Counted from the first letter of the stretch, positions 1 to 6,496 are shown. The stretch is 10,656 nucleotides of DNA from CBFCZU01 sp965602635 (GCA_965602635.1 CBFCZU010000149.1:1-10656), one strand, 5' to 3'. Made by a program: numbers and translations. Notes: generated from the letters alone by a model not told the origin.

Positions 1-2
1 GC

Positions 3-371
3 GAGCCTTACGAGGACCTGGCCCACGCGTACATAGTCTGCACGGGCGACGTGGCTTACACGGGCCGGGTGGCCCGCGCCCAGTGGTGGAACGTTGTGGG
101 CGTAGTTGACGTGCCTCCGCCGGGCGACGCGAACCGCGACGACTACGTTGACGGTTTGGACTACGTCGTGTGGTCGAACAACTACCTTCAGACAGACGTG
201 GGCTGGGAGGGCGCGGACTTCAACGGTGACGGGATAGCTGACGGTTTGGACTACGTCCTGTGGTCCAACTTCTACAACCCCCAGCCGGGTGGGATGGTGC
301 CCGAACCCACGTGCCTTCTGCTCCTGGCCGTTGGAGGGCTGGCTTCATTACGGCGCGGGCGGCGGAGATGA
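3..371 (+). CDS. 3' end of dockerin-like PEP-CTERM exported protein
   Basis: The reading frame is open from the left edge (first full codon at 3), so this is the C-terminal 122 residues of a larger exported protein whose catalytic or binding part lies outside the window. After a linker (GVVDVPPP) come two dockerin-like calcium loops about 30 residues apart, starting DANRDDYVDGLDY and DFNGDGIADGLDY, with Asp/Asn at the expected liganding positions followed by an aromatic helix (WSNNY, WSNFY). The protein ends in a PEP-CTERM tail: VPEPT, a short hydrophobic segment and RRGRRR, the signal recognised by exosortases. The two loops are also repeated at DNA level (150-176 and 240-266). In this phylum such modules are common on secreted proteins; here they would bind calcium, and cohesin pairing is not shown. 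An internal GTG at 51 is in frame but sits inside the conserved linker and has no ribosome site, so it is not the start. Confidence 0.85.
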   Translation, partial: EPYEDLAHAYIVCTGDVAYTGRVARAQWWNVVGVVDVPPPGDANRDDYVDGLDYVVWSNNYLQTDVGWEGADFNGDGIADGLDYVLWSNFYNPQPGGMVPEPTCLLLLAVGGLASLRRGRRR

Positions 372-645
372 GATTGGCGAACCTCTGACACGCCAACGCG
401 GGCGGCCCCAGATCGAGTGCCTCACCGGGCCGCTGGCACGTCGCGCAGGTGAGTATTCCCGCCCGGCAAGGGCGCCTCGGGCAATCCTGCCGGCCGGCAA
501 GTCCCGGTCCGGAATCCGCATAAACCCGGCTCCCATGGCCAGTAGCGGCGTCCCGGCAGGCAGGGCGGCCGGCACCGCGTCAGCAGAGACCCCACAGGCG
601 CCCTGGCAGATTCCAATGATTGTCGATTACTCGATGGATTGTGTC
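372..645. other. Intergenic stretch, no convincing gene
   Basis: High-GC spacer after the dockerin protein. Several frames are open on both strands, but their translations are low-complexity and rich in Arg, Pro and Ala, without ribosome sites or recognisable motifs. The only clear structure is a perfect 12-bp palindrome TGCCGGCCGGCA at 488-499; it has no T-tract and sits 117 bp beyond the stop, so it is a weak terminator candidate at best. Confidence 0.5.
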
Positions 646-673
646 TTGACAGAAAAGCAAACGGATGTAGAAT
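646..673 (+). promoter_or_regulatory. Sigma70-type promoter, TTGACA-16-TAGAAT
   Basis: A perfect -35 box TTGACA at 646-651 is followed after 16 bp by TAGAAT at 668-673 (5 of 6 matches to TATAAT). The surrounding ~70 bp are clearly more AT-rich than the flanks. It points toward the PEP-CTERM gene starting at 1043, which implies a transcript beginning near 680 and an unusually long leader of about 360 nt. Predicted from sequence only. Confidence 0.55.
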
Positions 674-742
674 GTACGATGTTCAAGGTTGCTGTGCAGC
701 TCTGGATTCCTTACATGGAGCGGGAAAGCTAAACCAGTGAGG

Positions 743-810
743 GGCAGGAGCGGAGGGAGAATCCGGCGGCGGCGCCGCTGGAAAGCTCCGGTCGCTCCTT
801 CGAACCTGCC
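743..810 (+). promoter_or_regulatory. Structured segment of the long leader before the 1043 gene
   Basis: Nested complementary segments can fold into one extended stem: GGCAGG (743-748) with CCTGCC (805-810) or, overlapping it, GGAGCG (747-752) with CGCTCC (793-798), enclosing a strong 8-bp hairpin 763-770/774-781 (one G-T pair, 3-nt loop). It lies just downstream of the predicted transcription start, so it would be in the 5' leader RNA. No known riboswitch consensus was recognised. GC-rich DNA folds easily by chance, so function is uncertain. Confidence 0.35.
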
Positions 811-906
811 TTAGGCCGTCCTGGCCGAGTTCCAACCGATAGAGCAGTACTGTCGATTGTTGGGCAAACTGTGCATCCGGGAGGCGCGTGGTTCCGACGT
901 TCTGAT

Positions 907-926
907 GGAAGAGAGGGATCTCTTCC
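907..926 (+). promoter_or_regulatory. Leader hairpin with GNRA-type tetraloop
   Basis: Perfect 8-bp stem GGAAGAGA (907-914) with TCTCTTCC (919-926), closed by the tetraloop GGGA, which fits the GNRA class that stabilises RNA hairpins. It lies in the same predicted leader, about 115 nt before the start codon at 1043. No U-tract follows, so it is not a classic terminator. Confidence 0.4.
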
Positions 927-1042
927 CGGCTGTGCCTGCCTGTGTCGCCCGACCCTGGAGCGGCCGGGCGCTGCGGGCCGGTCAGCGGCGTCCTCCATTT
1001 CATGGAACAACGAGGGAAGACGTGGAGAAAAGGAGAACCCGC

Positions 1043-1627
1043 ATGAGGAGGGTGGCATTAATGCTAGCGGCTGCGGCGGCGCTGGCCTTCTGCGGCACGG
1101 CGCTGGCCGGTCTGGACCCCAGCAACGCCTACACCGACGGCGGCACGACCTGGGTGGGCACCACGAATATGGCCAAGGGCCAGCTGGAGGCGGATGTTGA
1201 TTGGGTTGTCAACGCCCCGGTGCTCATGAACGGCCAGATGCAGTTCGAGTACCTCTACCAGGTCAAGTCCCTGGACAGCTTGCCGGTAATCCTGTTGACG
1301 GTGAACCTGTTGCCCGGCAACGCCGTGGACGAGGTCTTGGGCTGCGGGTCGTTCCTGACCCAGGCGGGCGACATTGCCCCGAGCGGCGCGTTCTTGTCGG
1401 GATCGCCGCCGAGCGGCGCCAACTGGAACTTCGACGGCCTGGTGGCGGGCGACGACAGCTATGCCCTGAACTACTGGAGCATCAACGAGCCCCGCAATAG
1501 CTCCGGGCTCATCCAGAACGGAGGGCTGTATGCCGACGGCGCCCTGCCGTGCCCGGTTCCAGAGCCGGCTAGCTTGAGCCTGTTGGCCGTCGGCCTGCTG
1601 GCACTGGTTCGCAGGCGTAGGCGATAA
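1043..1627 (+). CDS. PEP-CTERM exported protein, 194 aa
   Basis: Small exported protein of unknown function. The ATG at 1043 is chosen because an AGGAG at 1031-1035 lies 7 nt upstream and because the protein then begins with a classic Sec signal peptide: MRR, an Ala/Leu-rich core, and an ALA|G cleavage site near residue 23. A longer in-frame start at 857 would put about 60 Arg-rich residues before it and is rejected. The mature part (about 150 residues) is predicted to be beta-rich, with the stretches EADVDWVVNAP, FEYLYQVKSL and YALNYWSINEP. The end is VPEPASLSLLAVGLLALV followed by five Arg, a complete PEP-CTERM sorting tail. Its overall pattern matches the next gene (1823-2470), suggesting paralogues. 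It probably sits at the end of the leader transcribed from 646-673. Confidence 0.88.
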   Translation: MRRVALMLAAAAALAFCGTALAGLDPSNAYTDGGTTWVGTTNMAKGQLEADVDWVVNAPVLMNGQMQFEYLYQVKSLDSLPVILLTVNLLPGNAVDEVLGCGSFLTQAGDIAPSGAFLSGSPPSGANWNFDGLVAGDDSYALNYWSINEPRNSSGLIQNGGLYADGALPCPVPEPASLSLLAVGLLALVRRRRR

Positions 1628-1637
1628 CTGGCAGCAC

Positions 1638-1702
1638 ACGTGGCGCCGCGGAGGCAGGGGAAACTGCCCTCGCTGGGGCAGACGGTAGCCTCCGGCCCAC
1701 GT
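1638..1702 (+). promoter_or_regulatory. Long closing stem with two mutually exclusive hairpins
   Basis: Ten bases after the stop of the upstream gene and 120 bp before the next start, ACGTGG (1638-1643), GCC (1645-1647) and GGAGGC (1650-1655) pair in order with CCACGT (1697-1702), GGC (1694-1696) and GCCTCC (1688-1693), about 15 bp in total with small bulges. Inside, CTGCC at 1664-1668 can pair either backwards with GGCAG (1653-1657, loop GGGAAA) or, extended to CTGCCC (1664-1669), forwards with GGGCAG (1676-1681). The backward hairpin also competes with the closing stem. This switch-like layout could be an attenuator, a riboswitch-like leader or a processing/terminator structure between the two genes. 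No U-tract follows. Confidence 0.42.
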
Positions 1703-1810
1703 TTGGTGAATCTGCTGAAGCGCCGGGCGGAGCCTGACGCGGAAAGAGAGGACTGCGGTGACTCATTGGCCTGGCCACGCGCCCCGAGGCGCGCGGGCCG
1801 GGCCTACAAC

Positions 1811-1817
1811 GGAGGAG
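1811..1817 (+). promoter_or_regulatory. Shine-Dalgarno GGAGGAG setting the 1823 start
   Basis: GGAGGAG lies 5 nt before the ATG at 1823 and decides that start over the in-frame ATG at 1640, which has no ribosome site and overlaps the structured leader. Confidence 0.75.
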
Positions 1818-1822
1818 AGGCG

Positions 1823-2470
1823 ATGACCAGATACGCGACTGTCGTTATTGCCGGGCTGCTGCTTGCCGTCGGCACCGCCGCCGGAGGCGTTCTCCTGAAC
1901 GAGGGGATGCCCGCATGGCGGGGGACCGAGACATACGACCCCGGTAACATGTTCCCCGGCGCCACAAGCTGGTGGACGGCCGACGTCGATCACACCGTTT
2001 ACGAGCCGGGCACTTTCTCATTCTCGGTGGATCCGGGGCACAGGCCGAAGGGTAGCCACTACGTTTACGCCTATCAGATCGTGGACGTTTCCAGCACTTA
2101 CGGCGGCTACGTGACGCAGTTGAGCGTCGGGCTCAACATGGACGGCGGCGCAACGGAGTGCGTCTGGTACGTCCAGAGCGACCCCGGCGACGTTGACCCG
2201 AGTACCTGCGACCTTGCCCCGTTCACGGCCCGCTGGACCTACAGCCCCGAGTTTGCGGTGGGGCAGGTCAGCTCGGTGATGTACTTCAGCAGCCCGTACG
2301 CGCCGTGGGACGACACCAGCACGGTCAGCGGCTACATGGGGGCGGACACGCAGTACGTGCCCAGCCCGTATATTCCCGAGCCCTCCTCCGCACTGGTGTT
2401 GATTCTGGGCATTTGTGCGCTGCTTCGACGGCGCTCAGCACAAGTCAGGCGGCGCCGGCACGGGGTGTAG
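1823..2470 (+). CDS. PEP-CTERM exported protein with extended Arg tail, 215 aa
   Basis: Exported protein of unknown function. Starts with MTRYATVVIAGLLLAVGTAAG, a Sec signal peptide, then a beta-rich domain of about 165 residues. Stretches such as ADVDHTVYEP, YVYAYQIVDVSS and the segment before the tail run parallel to the protein at 1043-1627 (ADVDWVVNAP, FEYLYQVKSL), so the two look like diverged paralogues; both have few Cys. The C-terminus has IPEPSS, a hydrophobic stretch and RRR, but then continues SAQVRRRRHGV, 11 residues beyond the usual end. That extension is encoded by the 56-bp segment duplicated downstream at 2565-2620. Whether an exosortase accepts such a tail is unknown. Spacing of 195 bp from the previous gene allows co-transcription, with control by the hairpins at 1638-1702. 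Confidence 0.87.
   Translation: MTRYATVVIAGLLLAVGTAAGGVLLNEGMPAWRGTETYDPGNMFPGATSWWTADVDHTVYEPGTFSFSVDPGHRPKGSHYVYAYQIVDVSSTYGGYVTQLSVGLNMDGGATECVWYVQSDPGDVDPSTCDLAPFTARWTYSPEFAVGQVSSVMYFSSPYAPWDDTSTVSGYMGADTQYVPSPYIPEPSSALVLILGICALLRRRSAQVRRRRHGV
2405..2460 (+). repeat. Direct repeat, copy 1 (inside PEP-CTERM tail)
   Basis: 56 bp matching 2565-2620 at 54 of 56 positions (differences at 2413/2573 and 2455/2615), 160 bp apart. It encodes the second half of the sorting tail, LGICALLRRRSAQVRRR. The 33 bp just before each copy share the tail reading frame but only about half of their bases, so the near-identity starts abruptly. Confidence 0.9.
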
Positions 2471-2500
2471 GCCCTCTCCCGGCTCCGTGCTTCGGAGGGC
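2471..2500 (+). terminator. Possible terminator hairpin after the 1823-2470 gene
   Basis: Starting right after the stop, GCCCTC (2471-2476) can pair with GAGGGC (2495-2500); an alternative inner stem is CTCCG (2483-2487) with CGGAG (2493-2497). No T-run follows, so it is only a candidate for the end of this transcript in a convergent gene arrangement. Confidence 0.28.
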
Positions 2501-2513
2501 TCGTGCTGCGTAG

Positions 2514-2630
2514 CGGTGCTACTTCGCAGAGCAGGACAAGCCGACCACGCTGGGGCTGCTGGCGCTGGGCATCTGTGCGCTGCTTCGACGGCGCTCAGCA
2601 CAAGTCAGGCGGCGGCGGCAGAGGGCCTGA
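2514..2630 (+). pseudogene. Decayed PEP-CTERM tail fragment
   Basis: Between a TAG at 2511-2513 and a TGA at 2628-2630 one frame reads a recognisable sorting tail without any protein in front: DKPTTLGLLALGICALLRRR, then SAQVRRRRQRA. The expected Pro-Glu-Pro has become Asp-Lys-Pro (AAG where GAG would give Glu). There is no start codon, signal peptide or domain, so this is a remnant of a former gene or a duplicated gene end. Its second half (2565-2620) is the near-identical partner of the tail of the intact gene 160 bp upstream. Confidence 0.75.
2565..2620 (+). repeat. Direct repeat, copy 2 (in pseudogene tail)
   Basis: Partner of 2405-2460 (54/56 identical). The offset of 160 bp is not a multiple of three, so the two copies are read in different frames of the DNA although each encodes the same tail. 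Confidence 0.9.
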
Positions 2631-2683
2631 GCCCGCTCCGCGACCTTGCTCCGGCGGGGGACAGACTCGCAGCCGGCTTACGC

Positions 2684-3451
2684 TCACGGCTTCAGACGGC
2701 CGGCGCGGACGGCGGAGAGCACGCTGCTGCGGCTATCCTCGTGCTTCCACCGCAGGAACCGCCACCAGGTTTTCATGTCATCCGGCGGCGCGAGCTGCTC
2801 GCGGATCTGCTCGTCGCTGCTCCCCTCGGCGCAGCCGCGGGCGGCGCCCTCGATGAGCCAGTTGAAGTACTCCACCCATCGCCTCAACTCGGCCGTGGTG
2901 CACACCGGGCCGTGCCCCGGGATGACCGTGGCCGCGTCGAACTCGATCAGCCGGTTGTGGGTCTCCCGCAGCAGCTCGGCCGTCTGGTCGCTGACGTCCG
3001 ACAGGGGGATCAGCCCCCAGCCGAAGATGTCGCCCACGAGCAGCGCCTTGTCGTCGGGCACCCACACCACGCAGTCGTGTGCGGTGTGGCAGCCGGGCAT
3101 GGGCAGCATCTGCACCCGCCGCCGCGGGCCCTCGAACCACCGCCCCTCGGGCGGGACGGGGTTGATCCGCTGGTTGACGATCTCGGCCCCGAAGGTCCGC
3201 TCAAAGGCCGCGTTCAAGGCCGTGTGGTCGCCGTGAGGGTGCGTGTTCAGAACGTACTTCACGGGCTTCTCGCCGAGAGTCGAGCGGATCGCCTCGAACA
3301 CCTCGGCCTCGAGCTGCGGCTGCTCGAGGGCGTCAACGACCAGGGCACAGTCGCCCAGGTCGATCCAGGCGGTGACGTCCACCTCCTCCCGCACGTAGAA
3401 TCCCTCGGCCACCTTGACGAGCTTGGGCCAGTCGGCAGGGTCGTCTGACAT
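2684..3451 (-). CDS. Metallo-beta-lactamase-fold hydrolase, 255 aa
   Basis: Soluble MBL-superfamily enzyme, probably binuclear zinc. Visible ligands: THPHGDH at 70-76 (His71, His73, Asp75, His76), His122 or His125 in PGCHTAHD, Asp141 in LVGDIF, and His180 in IPGHGP, so the active site looks complete. Length and simple architecture fit a stand-alone hydrolase such as a glyoxalase II-like, lactonase or quorum-quenching-like family member; the substrate cannot be told from sequence. The C-terminal ~70 residues form a helical extension with Trp and Arg (TWWRFLRWKHE). The start (MSDDPADW) is chosen because CTCCTT at 3458-3463 gives AAGGAG 6 nt upstream on the minus strand; longer starts up to 3733 add Arg/Pro-rich residues without ribosome site. 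No signal peptide, so cytoplasmic. It is convergent with the PEP-CTERM genes and divergent from the gene at 3718. Confidence 0.9.
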   Translation of the reverse strand: MSDDPADWPKLVKVAEGFYVREEVDVTAWIDLGDCALVVDALEQPQLEAEVFEAIRSTLGEKPVKYVLNTHPHGDHTALNAAFERTFGAEIVNQRINPVPPEGRWFEGPRRRVQMLPMPGCHTAHDCVVWVPDDKALLVGDIFGWGLIPLSDVSDQTAELLRETHNRLIEFDAATVIPGHGPVCTTAELRRWVEYFNWLIEGAARGCAEGSSDEQIREQLAPPDDMKTWWRFLRWKHEDSRSSVLSAVRAGRLKP

Positions 3452-3717
3452 GGTGTTCTCCTTCTGCTGGGCGTTACGCCAATAGGGTAGCGTCGCCCGC
3501 CCGGCCGGCGCCAAGAACAAATTCACCGCCCGGGGACGAGCGATTCGATGGCCGAGACGACGCGGGGCTTGAGCGCGTCGGCGTCGAAGCCCGCCGGCGG
3601 GGCGGGGGTTCGCGCTTGCCCGTCGCCCCGGGGCGGGGGAGAATCGTCGGCGGCGGGCGGCGGCGCCCGCGGCTAGGAGTTGATCCGGAAAATGTCCAAA
3701 GGTCCAGGGAGACCGCA
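3452..3717. promoter_or_regulatory. Divergent intergenic region
   Basis: The 266 bp between the minus-strand MBL-fold gene and the plus-strand 695-aa protein must hold both promoters unless one is read from afar. No good -35/-10 pair was found on either strand. The GC-rich centre holds the possible gene remnant (3523-3672), and a GGGAG at 3707-3711 is the ribosome site of the gene at 3718. Confidence 0.45.
3523..3672 (-). pseudogene. 50-codon remnant of a lost minus-strand gene
   Basis: Reading the minus strand, a frame open from 3672 down to a TGA at 3523-3525 ends in a natural-looking C-terminus, GFDADALKPRVVSAIESL then VPGR, behind a Pro-rich linker. Sixteen of the 17 codons around the end (GAC GCC GAC GCG CTC AAG ...) have G or C in third position, as in real genes here. 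No ATG, GTG or TTG lies in the open stretch and a TAG blocks it at 3673-3675. It lies 71 bp before the MBL-fold gene in the same direction, as if it were the truncated end of an upstream operon partner. Could also be chance in GC-rich DNA. Confidence 0.35.
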
Positions 3718-5805
3718 ATGAGCCACCTATCATCTCGCCGGCGATTGATTCGACGCTTCCTGGCGGCCTTGCTGCTGGCAGGCCTGGCGCCGGCGGCCGG
3801 GCCAGGGCAGGCGTGTGCGGCCGAGCGGTCGAAGATCGTCGAAGTCAAGGTCCGCAACCTCTCCGACCGGGCGCTGAAAAACGTGCCTGTCACCTTCGCC
3901 CAGGTGTTCAGGAAGGGCGACCTGCCGCGGTCAACGGGAGTCTACTGTAACATCGGCGACGCCCAGGCGCAGAGCGAGGTCAAGCGGCGGTACACCGACG
4001 GCTCGGCACGGCTGGCGATCCTGTCCATCGTCCTCCCGGAGCTGGCGGCGGGGGGCAGCAAGACGCTCGTCACGCGGGCCGGTCCCGCCGCACCACCCGG
4101 CACTCGGCCGTCGGCGGTGGCGCTGGAGGACCTGCTCAAGACCGACTTCGACGCGGTCGTGACGCTGACGTTTCCCGACGGGGCGATCCGCTCGGTCAGC
4201 GCCCGCAAGATGCTCACCGCCGCCGGCGGCAAGGCCACGACCTGGCTGCACAACCACGTTGCCTCCGAGTGGCTGGTCTCGGGCCCGCCGGTGGGCGAGG
4301 ACGGCGAGGCCGACGCCGACCTGAACGTGCAGTTCCACGTGCGGGCCTACGGCGGCTGTAAGCGGGTGCGCGTGTCGGTCGTGGTGGAGAACTGCTGGGA
4401 CCACTGGGCGGGCAACATCCGCTACGACGCCCGGGTGACCGTCGGCGGCAAGGAGGTTTTCGCCGCCAAGGCGGTTGACCATCGCCGCCTGTCGCGCTGG
4501 CGGAAGGTGTTCTGGTGGGGCGGGCAGCGGCCGCCGGTGCACGTCGCCCACGACCTCAAGTACATCTGCTCGACCGGCGCCCTGCCGAATTACGACACGA
4601 CGCTCCGGCCGCCGAAGCGCCGCTCAGAAAGGGGCCTCCGGCCGGGGTCGGGCCCGAGATGGCGGATCATGGGCAGGGGGCCGCTGACGGCCTACATGCC
4701 CACGACCGGCGGGAGGCCCGAGATCGCGCCGTACCCCGCATGGACCGTCCGCGCACTGCTCACCCGCGAGCCGAAGGAAATGGAGCTGGTGCTTGCCGCC
4801 GGCGACCTGGCGGGCTCCTGGCCGATACACGTCCGCAGCAAGAAGACCGGCCGCGTGCTGACGATCGACGAGCGGCCCACCTTCTGGCTGGACTACCGCG
4901 GCCCGGACAAGCCCACCTGGAAACCCGACCGGACCGAGCCCGCCGACCCGAAACGCTCGCGCCTCACCCCCGACAGGGCGCATCAGCCCTCGCTGGCGTA
5001 CGTGCCCTACCTGCTCACCGGCGATTTCTACTACCTCGAGGAGGCCTACTTCTGGGGAACGTATTGCCTGCTCACCTCCTGGCCGCATCCGCGCAAGAAC
5101 GCCAGGGGCATCATCGCCGGGCAGGTGCGCGGCAACGCGTGGTCGCTGCGGAACATCGCCGACGCCGAGTTCATCGCCTGCGACGGCGACCCGGAGGCCA
5201 GGCACTTCGCCGAGAAGGTCGGCAACAACCTCGCCGACATGACGCGTCGGATGTACGGCCCGCCGGAGTACAACAAGATCGGCGCGTGGGGCATCCGCAC
5301 GACGACGTCCGCCCGCATTCAGAAGCCGGCGAACCCCAAGTGGATGATCCTCGCGGCGTGGGAGAATGACTACCTGATATGGAGCCTGCACCACCTGTTC
5401 GAGCTGGGCCACGACGGCGCCGCCCGGCCGAGGGACTTCATGCTCCGGCTGCGGGTCGGCGCGCTGACCAACGCGCCGGACTTCGACCCCCTGATGGCCG
5501 CTCCGTACCGCTTCGCCGCCGGCGAGCAGGGCCCGGACAAGAAGGTGACCTTCTACGAGGACTGGAAGAAGCTCGGCGCGGAGAACGCCAAGCTGAGCAA
5601 GCCGCGAATGGGCAACTACGGCAACGGCTACGCCTACTCGGCCCGGGCGGCTGCGGTCTGCGGCGTGGACGGCGGCTTCCCCAAGGCGGCAGAGGCGCTG
5701 AAGGTCATCGAAGGCCTGCTGCCGGGCAACCGCAAGGTGATGGCCGGCGGGCTCTACTGGGCGATCGTCCCCCGCGGGCCGGCGGCCGGCGGCGGCGCGA
5801 AATGA
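3718..5805 (+). CDS. Secreted conserved two-domain protein, 695 aa, possibly carbohydrate-active
   Basis: Large exported protein. The N-terminus (MSHLSSRRRLIRRFLAALLL, cleavage near ACAA|E at 35) is a long Arg-rich signal peptide; the adjoining Arg pairs leave Tat export possible. Residues 40-120 are a beta-domain with the pattern NVPVTFAQVF, GD, RRYTDGSARLAILSIVLPELAAGG, as found in widespread uncharacterised secreted proteins and reminiscent of the rift-barrel N-terminus of PcRGLX/YetA-like exo-rhamnogalacturonan lyases. Residues 200-390 continue beta-rich (VVVENCWDHWAGNIRY, WRKVFWWGGQ, AYMPTTGGRPEI, DLAGSWPIH). From about 420 (AHQPSLAYVPYLLTGDFYYLEEAYFW) the sequence is aromatic-rich and helical, like an alpha/alpha toroid. 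These conserved Trp, Tyr, His and Asp suit sugar binding, but no catalytic set was identified; the enzymatic idea is inference. The start is set by GGGAG at 3707-3711. The HD gene follows after 28 bp, probably in one operon. Confidence 0.8.
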   Translation: MSHLSSRRRLIRRFLAALLLAGLAPAAGPGQACAAERSKIVEVKVRNLSDRALKNVPVTFAQVFRKGDLPRSTGVYCNIGDAQAQSEVKRRYTDGSARLAILSIVLPELAAGGSKTLVTRAGPAAPPGTRPSAVALEDLLKTDFDAVVTLTFPDGAIRSVSARKMLTAAGGKATTWLHNHVASEWLVSGPPVGEDGEADADLNVQFHVRAYGGCKRVRVSVVVENCWDHWAGNIRYDARVTVGGKEVFAAKAVDHRRLSRWRKVFWWGGQRPPVHVAHDLKYICSTGALPNYDTTLRPPKRRSERGLRPGSGPRWRIMGRGPLTAYMPTTGGRPEIAPYPAWTVRALLTREPKEMELVLAAGDLAGSWPIHVRSKKTGRVLTIDERPTFWLDYRGPDKPTWKPDRTEPADPKRSRLTPDRAHQPSLAYVPYLLTGDFYYLEEAYFWGTYCLLTSWPHPRKNARGIIAGQVRGNAWSLRNIADAEFIACDGDPEARHFAEKVGNNLADMTRRMYGPPEYNKIGAWGIRTTTSARIQKPANPKWMILAAWENDYLIWSLHHLFELGHDGAARPRDFMLRLRVGALTNAPDFDPLMAAPYRFAAGEQGPDKKVTFYEDWKKLGAENAKLSKPRMGNYGNGYAYSARAAAVCGVDGGFPKAAEALKVIEGLLPGNRKVMAGGLYWAIVPRGPAAGGGAK

Positions 5806-5833
5806 ATCGGCGAGCATCGGCGGAGAACCTGCC

Positions 5834-6421
5834 ATGGAATCGAAGCTGCCCACGCGCGAAGAGGCGTTGAGCCTGCTGACGGAGTACAACTCCTCCGACG
5901 CCCTGATCAAGCACGCCCTGGCCGTGGAGGCGGCCATGCGGCACATCGCCCGCAAGCGCGGCCAGGACGAGGACGAGTGGGGCCTGGTCGGGCTCATCCA
6001 CGACCTCGACTACGAGCGGTTCCCCGACGAGCACTGCCGCAAGACCGGCGAGATCCTCACCGAGCGCGGCTGGCCGGAGCGCCTCGTCCGTGCGGCCGTG
6101 AGCCACGGGTGGGGGATATGCTCCGACGTCGAGCCGGCCAGCGACCTGGAGAAGACGCTGTACGCCATCGACGAGCTGACCGGCCTGGTGGCGGCGGCGG
6201 CGCTGGTCCGCCCCAGCCGAAGCGTCCTGGACCTGACGGCCAAGAGCGTGCGGAAGAAGTGGAAGGACCGGCGCTTCGCCGCCGGCGTCGATCGCGAGAT
6301 CATTGAGAAGGGCGCCGCCATGCTCGGCGTTGAGCTGGCCGAGCTGATCACCGACGTCATCGCGGGCATGCGCGAGGCCGCCGAGGAGATCGGCCTGAAG
6401 GGCATCCCGCCCGATTTCTGA
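5834..6421 (+). CDS. HD-domain phosphohydrolase, 195 aa
   Basis: Soluble member of the HD superfamily of metal-dependent phosphohydrolases. Metal-ligand candidates in order: His27 (LIKHALAVE), His56-Asp57 (LIHDLDYE), His67 (DEHCRKT), His91 (AVSHGWG) and Asp113 (AIDELTGL). The segments EYNSSDALIKHALAVEAAMR, GLVGLIHDLDYERFP, SHGWGICSDVEP and KKWKDRRFAAGVDREIIEKG belong to a highly conserved family found across many bacterial phyla, and the full length (about 190 aa) is preserved. The substrate is unknown; nucleotides or small phosphorylated compounds are usual for the superfamily. GGAG at 5822-5825 lies 8 nt before the ATG. The 28-bp spacing from the secreted 695-aa protein suggests a shared transcript, although a functional link between a cytoplasmic HD enzyme and an exported protein is not evident. 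Confidence 0.9.
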   Translation: MESKLPTREEALSLLTEYNSSDALIKHALAVEAAMRHIARKRGQDEDEWGLVGLIHDLDYERFPDEHCRKTGEILTERGWPERLVRAAVSHGWGICSDVEPASDLEKTLYAIDELTGLVAAAALVRPSRSVLDLTAKSVRKKWKDRRFAAGVDREIIEKGAAMLGVELAELITDVIAGMREAAEEIGLKGIPPDF

Positions 6422-6496
6422 GGGCACGGGGGGGCGCTCTGACATGGCGGTTCTTATGCGGATCCGCCTAAACGCTGTTCGGCTGAGAAAGACCGT

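Noticed and set aside
743..926. Known riboswitch (c-di-GMP or cobalamin class) in the leader before 1043
   Set aside because: A GGGCAAAC-like string near 862 recalls the c-di-GMP-I core, but the other conserved segments and the helix layout are missing.
857..1042. N-terminal extension of the 1043 gene to an ATG at 857
   Set aside because: It would bury a clear signal peptide and ignores the good AGGAG before 1043.
683..1058. Minus-strand frames of about 106-109 codons across the leader
   Set aside because: Pro/Arg/Ser-rich translations without motif or ribosome site, antisense to the predicted leader.
2516..3448. Plus-strand open frame opposite the MBL-fold gene
   Set aside because: It begins inside the decayed PEP-CTERM tail, translates to repetitive His/Gly/Leu-rich sequence and is antisense to a gene with all catalytic residues in place.
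4624..5997. Long open frame (457 codons) on the minus strand opposite the 695-aa protein
   Set aside because: Composition is Arg/Val/Gly/Ala-rich without motifs, it has no ribosome site, and it mirrors the GC-ending codons of the convincing plus-strand genes.
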